Source: Limnomonas spitsbergensis
Taxonomy: Eukaryota > Chlorophyta > Chlorophyceae > Chlamydomonadales
NCBI GenBank assembly: GCA_037349105.1
Contig: JAYJMM010000113.1
Coordinates: 6,286,001 to 6,350,000, forward strand
DNA length: 64,000 bases
Direction of reading: 5' to 3'
The translations under genes and the position numbers were made by a program. Positions 26,001-36,003 of this stretch are shown in pieces; within the stretch, counting starts at the first letter, position 1, and every line of letters begins with the position of its first letter. The notes beneath the pieces were generated by a model. The model did not search any database, was not told the DNA's origin, and saw only the letters and a list, made by a program, of their open reading frames with translations.

Positions 26001-29000
26001 CACCCAGAACAGCTGTGGACCAGTCAGCTGCCTCCTCCCTCCCAATCCTCACCCTTACCCCAGAACAGCTGTGGATAGTGAGTTGCCTCCTCCCTCCCAC
26101 CCTCCACCCTTACCCCAGAACAGCTGTGGACCAGTCAGCTGCCTCCTCCCTCCCAATCCTCACCCTTACCCCAGAACAGCTGTGGATCAGTAACCTGCCT
26201 CCTCCCTCGTACCCCTCACCCTTACCCCAGAACAGCTGTGCACGAGTCAGCTGCCTCCTCCCTCCCACCCTTCACCCTAACCCCAGAACAGCTGTGGATC
26301 AGTCAGCTGCCTCCTCCCTCCCACCCCTCACCCTTACCCCAGAACAGCTGTGGATCAGTCAGTTGCCTCCTCCCTCCCACCCACCACCCTTACCCCAGAA
26401 CAGCTGTGGACCAGTCAGCTGCCTCCTCCCTCCCAATCCCCACCCTTACCCCAGAACAGCTGTGGATCAGTGAGCTGCCTCCTCCCTCCCACCCTTCACC
26501 CTTACCCCAGAACAGCTGTGGATCAGTCAGCTGCCTCCTCCCTCCCACCCTCCACCCTTACCCCAGAACAGCTGTGGATCAGTCAGCTGCCTCCTCCCTC
26601 CCACCCTCCACCCTTACCCCAGAACAGCTGTGGACCAGTCAGCTGCCTCCTCCCTCCCAATCCCCACCCTAACCCCAGAACAGCTGTGGATCAGTCAGCT
26701 GCCTCCTCCCTCCCAATCCTCACCCTTACCCCAGAACAGCTGTGGACCAGTCAGCTGCCTCCTCCCTCCCAATCCCCACCCTTACCCCAGAACAGCTGTG
26801 GATCAGTGAGCTGCCTCCTCCCTCCCACCCTTCACCCTTACCCCAGAACATCTGTGGACCAGTAACTTGCCTCCTCCCTCCCACCCTTCACCCTTACCCC
26901 AGAACAGCTGTGGACCAGTCAGCTGCAGCCTCCCTCCCACCCTTCACCCTTACCCCAGAACAGCTGTGGATCAATCAGCTGCCTCCTCCCTCCCTCCCAC
27001 CCCTCACCCTCACCCCAGAACAGCTGTGGATCAGTCAGCTGCCTCCTCCCTCCTACCCCTCACCCTTACCCCAGAACAGCTGTGGATCAGTAACTTGCCT
27101 CCTCCCTCCCACCCTTCACCCTTACCCCAGAACAGCTGTGCACGAGTCAGCTGCCTCCTCCCTCCCACCCTTCACCCTAACCCCAGAACAGCTGTGGATC
27201 AGTCAGCTGCCTCCTCCCTCCCACCCCTCACCCTTACTTCAGAACAGCTGTGGATCAGTCAGCTGCCTCCTCCCTCCCACCCTCCACCCTTACCCCAGAA
27301 CAGATGTGGATCAGTCAGCTGCCTCCTCCCTCCCAATCCTCACCCTTACCCCAGAACAGCTGTGGATCAGTGAGCTGCCTCCTCCCTCCCACCCTTCACC
27401 CTTACCCCATAACATCTGTGGACCAGTCAGCTGCAACCTCCCTCCCACCCTTCACCCTTACCCCAGAACAGCTGTGGATCAGTCAGCTGCCTCCTCCCTC
27501 CTACCCCTCACCCTTACCCCAGAACAGCTGTGGATCAGTAACTTGCCTCCTCCCTCCCACCCTTCACCCTTACCCCAGAACAGCTGTGCACGAGTCAGCT
27601 GCCTCCTCCCTCCCACCCCTCACCCTCACCCCAGAACAGCTGTGGATCAGTCAGCTGCCTCCTCCCTCCTACCCCTCACCCTTACCCCAGAACAGCTGTG
27701 GATCAGTAACTTGCCTCCTCCCTCCCACCCTTCACCCTTACCCCAGAACAGCTGTGCACGAGTCAGCTGCCTCCTCCCTCCCACCCTTCACCCTTACCCC
27801 AGAACATCTGTGGACCAGTCAGCTGCAACCTCCCTCCAACCCTTCACCCTTACCCCAGAACAGCTGTGGATCAGTCAGCTGCCTCCTCCCTCCCACCCTC
27901 CACCCTTACCCCAGAACAGCTGTGGACCAGTCAGCTGCCTCCTCCCTCCCAATCCCCACCCTAACCCCAGAACAGCTGTGGATCAGTCAGCTGCCTCCTC
28001 CCTCCCAATCCTCACCCTTACCCCAGAACAGATGTGGACCAGTCAGCTGCCTCCTCCCTCCCAATCCCCACCCTTACCCCAGAACAGCTGTGGATCAGTG
28101 AGCTGCCTCCTCCCTCCCACCCTTCACCCTTACCCCAGAACATCTGTGGACCAGTAACTTGCCTCCTCCCTCCCACCCTTCACCCTTACCCCAGAACAGC
28201 TGTGGACCAGTCAGCTGCAGCCTCCCTCCCACCCTTCACCCTTACCCCAGAACAGCTGTGGATCAATCAGCTGCCTCCTCCCTCCCCCCCCTCACCCTCA
28301 CCCCAGAACAGCTGTGGATCAGTCAGCTGCCTCCTCCCTCCTACCCCTCACCCTTACCCCAGAACAGCTGTGGATCAGTAACTTGCCTCCTCCCTCCCAC
28401 CCTTCACCCTTACCCCAGAACAGATGTGCACGAGTCAGCTGCCTCCTCCCTCCCACCCTTCACCCTAACCCCAGAACAGCTGTGGACCAGTCAGCTGCCT
28501 CCTCCCTCCCACCCTCCACCCTTACCCCAGAACAGCTGTGGATCAGTCAGCTGCCTCCTCCCTCCCACCCTCCACCCTTACCCCAGAACAGATGTGGATC
28601 AGTCAGCTGCCTCCTCCCTCCCAATCCTCACCCTTACCCCAGAACAGCTGTGGATCAGTGAGCTGCCTCCTCCCTCCCACCCTTCACCCTTACCCCAGAA
28701 CATCTGTGGACCAGTCAGCTGCAACCTCCCTCCCACCCTTCACCCTTACCCCAGAACAGCTGTGGATCAGTCAGCTGCCTCCTCCCTCCCACCCCTCACC
28801 CTTACCCCAGAACAGCTGTGGATCAGTAACTTGCCTCCTCCCTCCCACCCTTCACCCTTACCCCAGAACAGCTGTGCACGAGTCAGCTGCCTCCTCCCTC
28901 CCACCCTTCACCCTTACCCCAGAACAGCTGTGGATCAGTCAGCTGCCTCCTCCCTCCCACCCCTCACCCTTACTCCAGAACAGCCGTGGATCAGTCACCT

Positions 29001-29720
29001 GCCTCCTCCCTCCTACCCCTCACCCTTACCCCAGAACAGCTGTGGATCAGTCAGCTGCCTCCTCCCTCCCAATCCTCACCCTTACCCCAGAACAGCTGTG
29101 GATCAGTGAGCTGCCTCCTCCCTCCCTCCCTTACCATTACCCCAGAACAGCTGTGGATCAGTAACCTGCCTCCTCCCTCCTACCCCTCACCCTTACCCCA
29201 GAACAGCTGTGGACCAGTCAGCTGCCTCCTCCCTCCTACCCCTCACCCTTACCCCAGAACAGCTGTGGATCAGTAGCCTGCCTCCTCCCTCCCACCCAGA
29301 ACAGCTGTGGATCAGTAGCCTGCCTCCTCCCTCCCACCCAGAACAGCTGTGGACCAGTCAGCTGCCTCCTCCCTCCCAATGCTCACCCTTACCCCAGAAC
29401 AGCTGTGGATCAGTCAGCTGCCTCCTCCCTCCCAACAGCTGTGGATCAATCAGCTGCCTCCTCCCTCCCACCCTCCACCCTTACCCCAGAACAGCTGTGG
29501 ATCAGTCAGCTGCCTCCTTCCTCCCAATCCTCACCCTTACCCCAGAACAGCTGTGGATCAGTAACCTGCCTCCTCCCTCCTACCCCCCACCCTTACCCCA
29601 GAACAGCTGTGGATCAGTCAGCTGCCTTCTCCCTCCCACCCTTCACCCTTACCCCAGAACAGCTGTGGACCTGTCAGCTGCCTCCTCCCTCCCAATCCTC
29701 ACCCTTACCCCAGAACAGCT
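20008..29720. repeat. 56-bp C-rich satellite array, block 3
   Basis: About 173 copies of the 56-bp monomer. It contains the most recent visible duplication of the array, a tandem repeat of about 3.5 kb in which 22053-25523 matches 25570-29040 with an offset of 3,517 bp. Rare private variants are shared, including CCCATAACATCTG, CTCCAACCC, ACAGATGTGCACGAG and CTCCCCCCCCTCA. Confidence 0.97.
22053..29040. repeat. 3.5-kb tandem segmental duplication within the 56-bp satellite
   Basis: Two direct copies, about 22053-25523 and 25570-29040, have the same order of monomers and the same rare base changes. Examples are the GTGGATAGTGAGTTGCC monomer at 22554 and 26071, and the CCCATAACATCTG monomer near 23890 and 27407. 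The copies differ at a few sites only, such as TACTTCAG near 25456 against TACTCCAG near 28973. This is the pattern expected from recent unequal crossing-over. Confidence 0.88.
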
Positions 29721-30734
29721 GTAGACACGTCCCCTCTCCCCCCATCACATGTCCCAGCCCATGGCCAGACACATCCCCTCTCCCCCACCACCTGCACCAG
29801 CTCATGGCCAGACACATCCCCTCTTCCCCCACCACCTGTCCCAGCCAGAACAGGTATGGATCAGTCAGCTGCCTCCTCCCTCCCAACCCTCACCCTTACC
29901 CTCCTCACCTCTGCACCTGCCAGCCCAGGGCCATTTACATTTTTGGCATTTTGGTCAGCTGCTTCATATCCTTTCACTCCACATCTGGCCAGCTCTCCAC
30001 CTACTTACTGTACCTTTCTTCCCTATTTTCAGAAGATCAACCAACATCCCAAGTCTCCAACCAAGAGGCCTATCATCTTGCAAGCTCAAGTCCACGTTCC
30101 CGCCAGTAAGCACCAAATAAATGCACCAAATAAATGCACATCAATGCCCTGCCCCCATCACCTGTCCCAGCTCATGGCCAGACACATCCCCTCTCCCCCC
30201 ATCACCTGTCCCAGCTCATGGCCAGACACATCCCCTCTCCCCCCATCACCTGTCCCAGTTCATGGCCAGACACATCGCCTTTCTCCACACCACCTTGCAT
30301 CCGTCACTTCGTAGCTTTCGTATATTGTGTCTTGCACACTTTAATCAAAGCACCCATACCAAAGATAAAATCTGTAGGAGTAGGAGTTGTGAGTCAACCT
30401 GGGATTGCTTGCTGTACCTGCCTTGTACCATCCATGTATTAAGATGTACATGAGGCCCACATGGCAGTACAGTATCCTTAGAAAATTCGCAAACCCTGCA
30501 TTGCCTGAACCCTCCAGCTTTCCTTTCAATTCCTAGGTCCTGAGCCATCCAGCCTTGCCACCAACCCTGTATCCTGAGTCCTCCAGCCTTGCACTCAACC
30601 CCTAGGTCCTAAACCCTCCAGCCTTGCACTCAACCCCTGGGTCCTAAACCCTCCAGCCCACTGGGCAGGACAACTCGTAAGAATATTCTGGAACCCTGCC
30701 CCCTCGTGTGCTAGGCTGCACATCCTACCCCTTA
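29721..30734. repeat. 1-kb interrupting module, copy 3
   Basis: Third near-complete copy of the module, offset 10,728 bp from copy 2. It has private changes, for example CACATGTCCC near 29747 and a one-base loss in the C run near 29785. Internal order is the same as in copy 1: 44-bp units, degenerate monomer, unique stretch, 44-bp units, unique stretch, 35-bp units. Its right junction reads TTATCTCAGAACAGC, as in copy 2. Confidence 0.94.
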
Positions 30735-32566
30735 TCTCAGAACAGCTGTGGATCAGTGAGCTGCCTCCTCCCTCCCACCCTTCACCCTTACCCCAGAACA
30801 GCTGTGGATCAGTCAGCTGCATCCTCCCTCCTACCCCTCACCCTTACCCCAGAACAGCTGTGGATCAGTAACCTGCCTCCTCCCTCCTACCCCTCACCCT
30901 TACCCCAGAACAGCTGTGGATCAGTACCCTGCCTCCTCCCTCCCACCCTTCACCCTTACCCCAGAACAGCTGTGGACCAGTCAGCTGCCTCCTCCCTCCC
31001 ACCCTTCACCCTTACCCCAGAACAGCTGTGGACCAATCAGCTGCCTCCTCCCTCCCACCCCTCACCCTTACCCCAGAACAGCTGTGGATCAGTAACCTGC
31101 CTCCTCCCTCCCACCCCTCACCCTTACCCCAGAACAGCTGTGGATCAGTAACCTGCCTCCTCCCTCCCACCCCTCACCCTTACCCCAGAACAGCTGTGGA
31201 TCAGTAACCTGCCTTCTCCCTCCTACCCCTCACCCTTACCCCAGAACAGCTGTGGACCAGTCAGCTGCCTCCTCCCTCCTACCCCTCACCCTTACCCCAG
31301 AACAGCTGTGGATCAGTAGCATGCCTCCTCCCTCCCACCCAGAACAGCTGTGGATCAGTCAGCTGCCTCCTCCCTCCCACCCCTCACCCTTACCCCAGAA
31401 CAGCTGTGGATCAGTCAGCTGCCTCCTCCCTCCCACCCCTCACCCTTACCCCAGAACAGCTGTGGATCAGTAACCTGCCTCCTCCCTCCTACCCCTCACC
31501 CTTACCCCAGAACAGCTGTGGACCAGTCAGCTGCCTCCTCCCTCCTACCCCTCACCCTTACCCCAGAACAGCTGTGGATCAGTAGCATGCCTCCTCCCTC
31601 CCACCCAGAACAGCTGTGGACCAGTCAGCTGCCTCCTCCCTCCCAATCCTCACCCTTACCCCAGAACAGCTGTGGATAGTGAGCTGCCTCCTCCCTCCCA
31701 CCCTCCACCCTTACCCCAGAACAGCTGTGGACCAGTCAGCTGCCTCCTCCCTCCCAATCCTCACCCTTACCCCAGAACAGCTGTGGATCAGTAACCTGCC
31801 TCCTCCCTCGTACCCCTCACCCTTACCCCAGAACAGCTGTGCACGAGTCAGCTGCCTCCTCCCTCCCACCCTTCACCCTAACCCCAGAACAGCTGTGGAT
31901 CAGTCAGCTGCCTCCTCCCTCCCACCCCTCACCCTTACCCCAGAACAGCTGTGGATCAGTCAGCTGCCTCCTCCCTCCCACCCTCCACCCTTACCCCAGA
32001 ACAGCTGTGGACCAGTCAGCTGCCTCCTCCCTCCCAATCCCCACCCTTACCCCAGAACAGCTGTGGATCAGTGAGCTGCCTCCTCCCTCCCACCCTTCAC
32101 CCTTACCCCAGAACAGCTGTGGATCAGTCAGCTGCCTCCTCCCTCCCACCCTCCACCCTTACCCCAGAACAGCTGTGGATCAGTCAGCTGCCTCCTCCCT
32201 CCCACCCTCCACCCTTACCCCAGAACAGCTGTGGACCAGTCAGCTGCCTCCTCCCTCCCAATCCCCACCCTAACCCCAGAACAGCTGTGGATCAGTCAGC
32301 TGCCTCCTCCCTCCCAATCCTCACCCTTACCCCAGAACAGCTGTGGACCAGTCAGCTGCCTCCTCCCTCCCAATCCTCACCCTTACCCCAGAACAGCTGT
32401 GGATCAGTCAGCTGCCTCCTCCCTCCCACCCTCCACCCTTACCCCAGAACAGCTGTGGACCAGTCAGCTGCCTCCTCCCTCCCACCCCTCACCCTCACCC
32501 CAGAACAGCTGTGGATCAGTCAGCTGCCTCCTCCCTCCTACCCCTCACCCTTACCCCAGAACAGCT
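30735..32566. repeat. 56-bp C-rich satellite array, block 4 (right end)
   Basis: About 32 copies of the 56-bp monomer between module 3 and the truncated fourth module. It repeats the order seen after module 2 for most of its length and then enters module 4 early, at 32567. Confidence 0.96.
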
Positions 32567-32733
32567 GTAGACACGTCCCCTCTCCCCCCATCACCTGTCC
32601 CAGCCCATGGCCAGACACATCCCCTCTCCCCCCACCACCTGCACCAGCTCATGGCCAGACACATCCCCTCTTCCCCCACCACCTGTCCCAGCCAGAACAG
32701 GTATGGATCAGTCAGCTGCCTCCTCCCTCCCTC
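32567..32733. repeat. 1-kb interrupting module, copy 4, truncated
   Basis: The first 165 or so bases of the module are present: GTAGACACGTCCCC, the 44-bp units, and GGTATGGATCAGTCAGCTGC with the degenerate monomer. The match then stops in CTCCCTCC, and unrelated sequence starts at about 32734. This is the right edge of the whole 32.7-kb satellite domain. The break falls inside the pyrimidine tract shared by all monomers. Confidence 0.9.
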
Positions 32734-32824
32734 ATCTTCTTAGCTTTGTATAATTCTTCTGGACATGTTTCAGAGACGGTTGGACCCCTTAAAACCGGTC
32801 TCCTAGGTCGTGGGAGACGGGTTT

Positions 32825-34524
32825 ATGCCTCGTCGGACACACGCTCCAGAACCCTCCATCATCCGCGCATTGACCACCGCGTCGTTATTGACGCTCGTTA
32901 CCATGGTCTTAAATATGGCCGATCTTGCACACAGCAAGTATGTTCGTTTCCTTTTTCAGTCCCCTTACCTGAAAAGACCAGAATGCGAAGATACCGTATA
33001 CGATCCAACTTGTGTCAGCCTCCTTCCTTCGCTACGAATGATAACGTGTTGGAAATTGATTGGTCTGATGGACGCCGCCCCGAATATGGATGTTATTGGC
33101 AAGCACGTTTTGGCCTCCATTTGCTCGATTTTACCGCCTGAGTGCTGGTGGCTGCCCACCGTTGATGAGGCCCTTGCGGCCAGTAGGTTATGGTGCGTTT
33201 TTTTCTGTAACAGCATGATCATGCCTTTATGTCCTGATGATGGATGACATGAAAACCACTATAGGATGAATGCTCCAGAGCCCAGGCCTGCGTGGACACG
33301 GCACGTGAATGCCGTCACCGCCTTGCGCTCTGCTCATGTGGTCTCCAGCCGTTATTCCAGCCATGTGCATGTCTCCCCAGCCATTCCCAACATAGTGGTA
33401 GACCCCTTCAGCCTGGAGAGTTGTGAATGTGCTGGCACTGCTTGGGGATGGCCCGTCATGATGGGCAGCATGTACTTGCCTGGCAGTGTCGGAGCACCTA
33501 CCAAGGAACAGATGTGGCCCCTATTTCACCCTCTGGCTCACGTGAGGTTAGTCTTTTTTTATCCCTTTCCCTTTCCTTTCAAGCGTTAAGCCCCCCCCCC
33601 CCCTCCCCCATTTCTTTCCAGGCACCGTTTTGCGGACCCTGCAGTTGAACGCCACCTGTTGACCTTGCGTGTCCTTGCACACGTCAAGGCTGAGGCCGAT
33701 GGGTCCTACCGGTCAAATAGCCGATCTTGTCAATTTCTGCAGTCTTTGCTGATGCACGTCGACTCAGCGGCCGTCCCCCTTTCACTGTCAGCCGCCACGA
33801 GGGAATGGATAGCAAGCATGGATGCAGGTTTTTTGCCCGTGCCCCCCATCCTTTCTGCCCGGCCCTTGCTGGCTTATTCCGACAAGCTCCACGTCTCCTC
33901 CGCGTGCATGGTGTTTGACCCGCTTAGGGTGGCCTCCAATTCGCTGTTCCACGTGCATAATGGCTACTTGATGATGAAAATTGGTCGAACAGGTGATTGG
34001 TTCATGATATTTGTATTCTTTATCGCGTGCCCGAATGCATGCACCATTATTCTCCTGATCCCTAACCCTCACGCCCACCTCTTGTAGGTTCTTCCTCCCC
34101 TGCTGTTGGCTTGGCTGGCCGTGGCCGTCCCCCGAAGGGTCCTCTCCGTTCTGAGTATGTGCATCGGCTGGTCCATTTCTTTTTTAACGGCCCCCCACCT
34201 CCTGGGGACGACGGTGTATATGTGGTCATGCACACATGTGGGAATCAGCAGTGCATGTCGCCCCTCCACCTGAAGTGGGGGAATCGCAGCTTGAACCCTA
34301 GCATGTTTTTATTTGATAATTTTTCAGAGTCTGTGGCCGAGCGTTTGATTCATCATGATCGCATGTTAGAAGATGCAACGAAGGAGATTTTGCTTGCTGG
34401 ACCCCTGTCTCCTTCAAACCCTCGGTTGGCTCGGTTGAAGCGCCGGCGTCCTCCCGCGGGAGAAGCGCATGTGGCTGCTTGCAATGATTTATGTGTCCGG
34501 GCTCTAGATTTTGGAGAGGCTTGA
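32825..34524 (+). CDS. HNH-domain protein, four exons
   Basis: Exons 32825-33186, 33265-33546, 33622-33992 and 34088-34524 join to 1,452 nt (483 residues plus TGA). The three introns (78, 75 and 95 bp) are GT-AG, with donors AG|GTTATG, AG|GTTAGT and AG|GTGATT and acceptors ATAG, CCAG and GTAG; phases 2, 2 and 1 all match. Start: ATG at 32825, the first ATG in frame; an upstream exon cannot be excluded. The last exon carries a Zn-type HNH signature: HRLVH at residues 364-368, then HTCGNQQC (387-394), then PLHLKWGN with H399. This is the H...H-x-C-x4-C-x4-H layout of the HNH_3-like nucleases. Preceding Arg/Pro/Gly-rich sequence (349-359) could bind DNA. Residues 1-330 match nothing I recognise. 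HNH proteins of this type include homing and mobile-element endonucleases; nuclease activity here is inferred. The array edge lies 90 bp upstream. The splice model is strongly supported by frame continuity. Confidence 0.72.
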
Positions 34525-34571
34525 ACAATGTGCTTCAGAGATAGCCTCTCTCTTTTCTGTGGATCTAATTT

Positions 34572-34633
34572 TGTAAGCACAAGGCTCGCACTCCAATGAC
34601 ATATGCTCACTCCGCCTGCAAGCTGGAAATAAA
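34572..34633 (+). terminator. Possible polyadenylation signals of the HNH gene
   Basis: TGTAA at 34572-34576 lies 48 bp after the HNH stop codon, and AATAAA lies at 34628-34633. TGTAA is the usual green-algal poly(A) signal and AATAAA the general eukaryotic one. Either could serve; no cleavage site can be read from the sequence. Confidence 0.3.
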
Positions 34634-34639
34634 GGCTAA

Positions 34640-36003
34640 TTCGTGAGAGGCAATCCTGAACACGCTTGACATCCTTCAGCCAGTTTGTGGACTTTGCATG
34701 AACATGTTACGTCTTGGCCCACAGAAAATCTACAGCCATGCAGATAATGCCTCATCGTGCTTACTTCAGTCCACATCTCCCCCCCTCCGCTCACATGAGC
34801 CAGATCTGCTCCATGAGATCCTCATGAATTTGCCAGCCTTCCTTATGTCAGGTCTTGCTCATGCAAGGTCATAGGAAGCTTCGTGGCATAGCATGCCTTC
34901 AACACGATTCTAAACAAAGCCGGGTACATACACGTGTTCCTTGACGTGATTTACTGCACAGCCCTCACCCACACGCCTCCACAGCCCTCGCCTCGCCTCT
35001 TGTGTTTTACTGCCTTGATCTTTGCGATCGGCAAAGATATGCCCCCCCCCCCCCCCCCGGCGGCCCTCCCCTTTGTAAAGTCCCATATGCCACCTTTGAA
35101 GGCATGCTGGCCCACAGTATGCTGTGTTGCTTGCTTCCCCTTAATTTTCGCTGCTTTCTGGCTTTTGAGCCGAGCGCGGTTGTCGGTAGGTGGCCTCGTG
35201 TGTCGGTTGTGGTGACGCGTTTGATTGCCGTCGTACCTGCTGCCACGCTGTTCTGTTTCTTTGTGTGCCCTTTGCAGATGGTTTCCCGTTGTCGTGTCTC
35301 TTGCCTTGATTTCAATCAGAGCTGCGTTCGACAATTGTGTTTTTATTTGTGTGCTCCTTGGCTGTGCTTTTCGTGTGCTGTGAATAAAGCATACAGTGGC
35401 GTGGCTAAGGTGACACAAGCGGTACACTTCGTTACTTTTGTATATTTCCCTTGTTTCTGCTCTCCCCCAGTTTCGGTTCATATTTGTCTTGGTTTGCGTG
35501 TGCGCTCTCTCTTGCTTGCTCCGCAGCGATGTTCGCGCTTGGTATTTTGTGGGTGAGGGTCTAAGTCCCTGTCGACAGCGTGTCAGCAACGCGTGTACTA
35601 TGTACCGTCGTCACACCCCTTACATGAGGGTACTCAGCAGACTACCCCACCACCCTCGCTCCTCATGTGTGCCAACCCACACATGACTTGCTTTGCCTTG
35701 ACTGTTGCTCTTGACCTGCGGTTATCCGTCCTGCAAGGAAAAACGATGTTGCGACGCCTAACGCTCTCCGGACACTTCCCCAGTAGGTCCTTGACGGCCC
35801 GTGGGGGGTTACGCCTGAAGCTGCGGAGGTTCGATTCCGAGCGCGTGTCCGGCTTTACCCCCACAGGCCGTCATGACCTAATGACGGGAAGTATTTTGTC
35901 AACATCCCCTCGCTGTCCCTTGAAAACAACCATGTGTCTATGAACAGCCTCTTATTATGGACGCGTTGGCTAGAGCAGTTAAATCATGAGGGATGGGGGA
36001 TTG
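34640..36003. other. Gene-free stretch with homopolymer C tracts
   Basis: No reading frame here shows splice-consistent or family-like coding sequence. It contains a 17-base C run at 35042-35058 and several short T-rich tracts. A tRNA-like relic at 35768-35852 is listed separately. Open frames on both strands overlap each other and are low in informative residues. Untranslated or intergenic sequence is the simplest reading. Confidence 0.5.
35768..35852 (+). other. tRNA-like relic (intact B box, terminal 8-bp stem)
   Basis: CCGGACAC at 35768-35775 pairs perfectly with GTGTCCGG at 35845-35852. Between them, GGTTCGATTCC at 35828-35838 matches the RNA polymerase III B-box consensus of tRNA genes. 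A CCCC/GGGG pair could form a D-like arm. The T stem, however, has three mismatches of five if TTCGATT is the loop, and its spacing to the terminal stem is wrong. It is therefore not a working tRNA; a pseudo-tRNA or tRNA-derived SINE head is possible. Confidence 0.25.

Noticed and set aside
1..32566. CRISPR-like array of regularly spaced repeats
   Set aside because: There are no unique spacers; the whole 56-bp unit is repeated. The context is eukaryotic and no cas genes are present.
32810..33247. HNH exon 1 read through to 33247 without splicing
   Set aside because: The read-through adds an unrelated tail and stops, while splicing at 33187-33264 gives an exact phase-2 join with the next long frame.
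35002..35556. 184-codon plus-strand frame rich in Cys and Phe
   Set aside because: It starts beside the C17 tract (poly-Pro) and is composed of T-rich sequence; no domain or splice support.
34951..35589. 212-codon minus-strand frame
   Set aside because: Composition is low in hydrophobic residues, it overlaps frames on the other strand, it crosses a C17 tract that reads as poly-Gly, and it has no recognisable motif.
35768..35852. Functional tRNA gene
   Set aside because: The T stem has three mismatches of five and the spacing between T arm and terminal stem is wrong; kept only as a relic.
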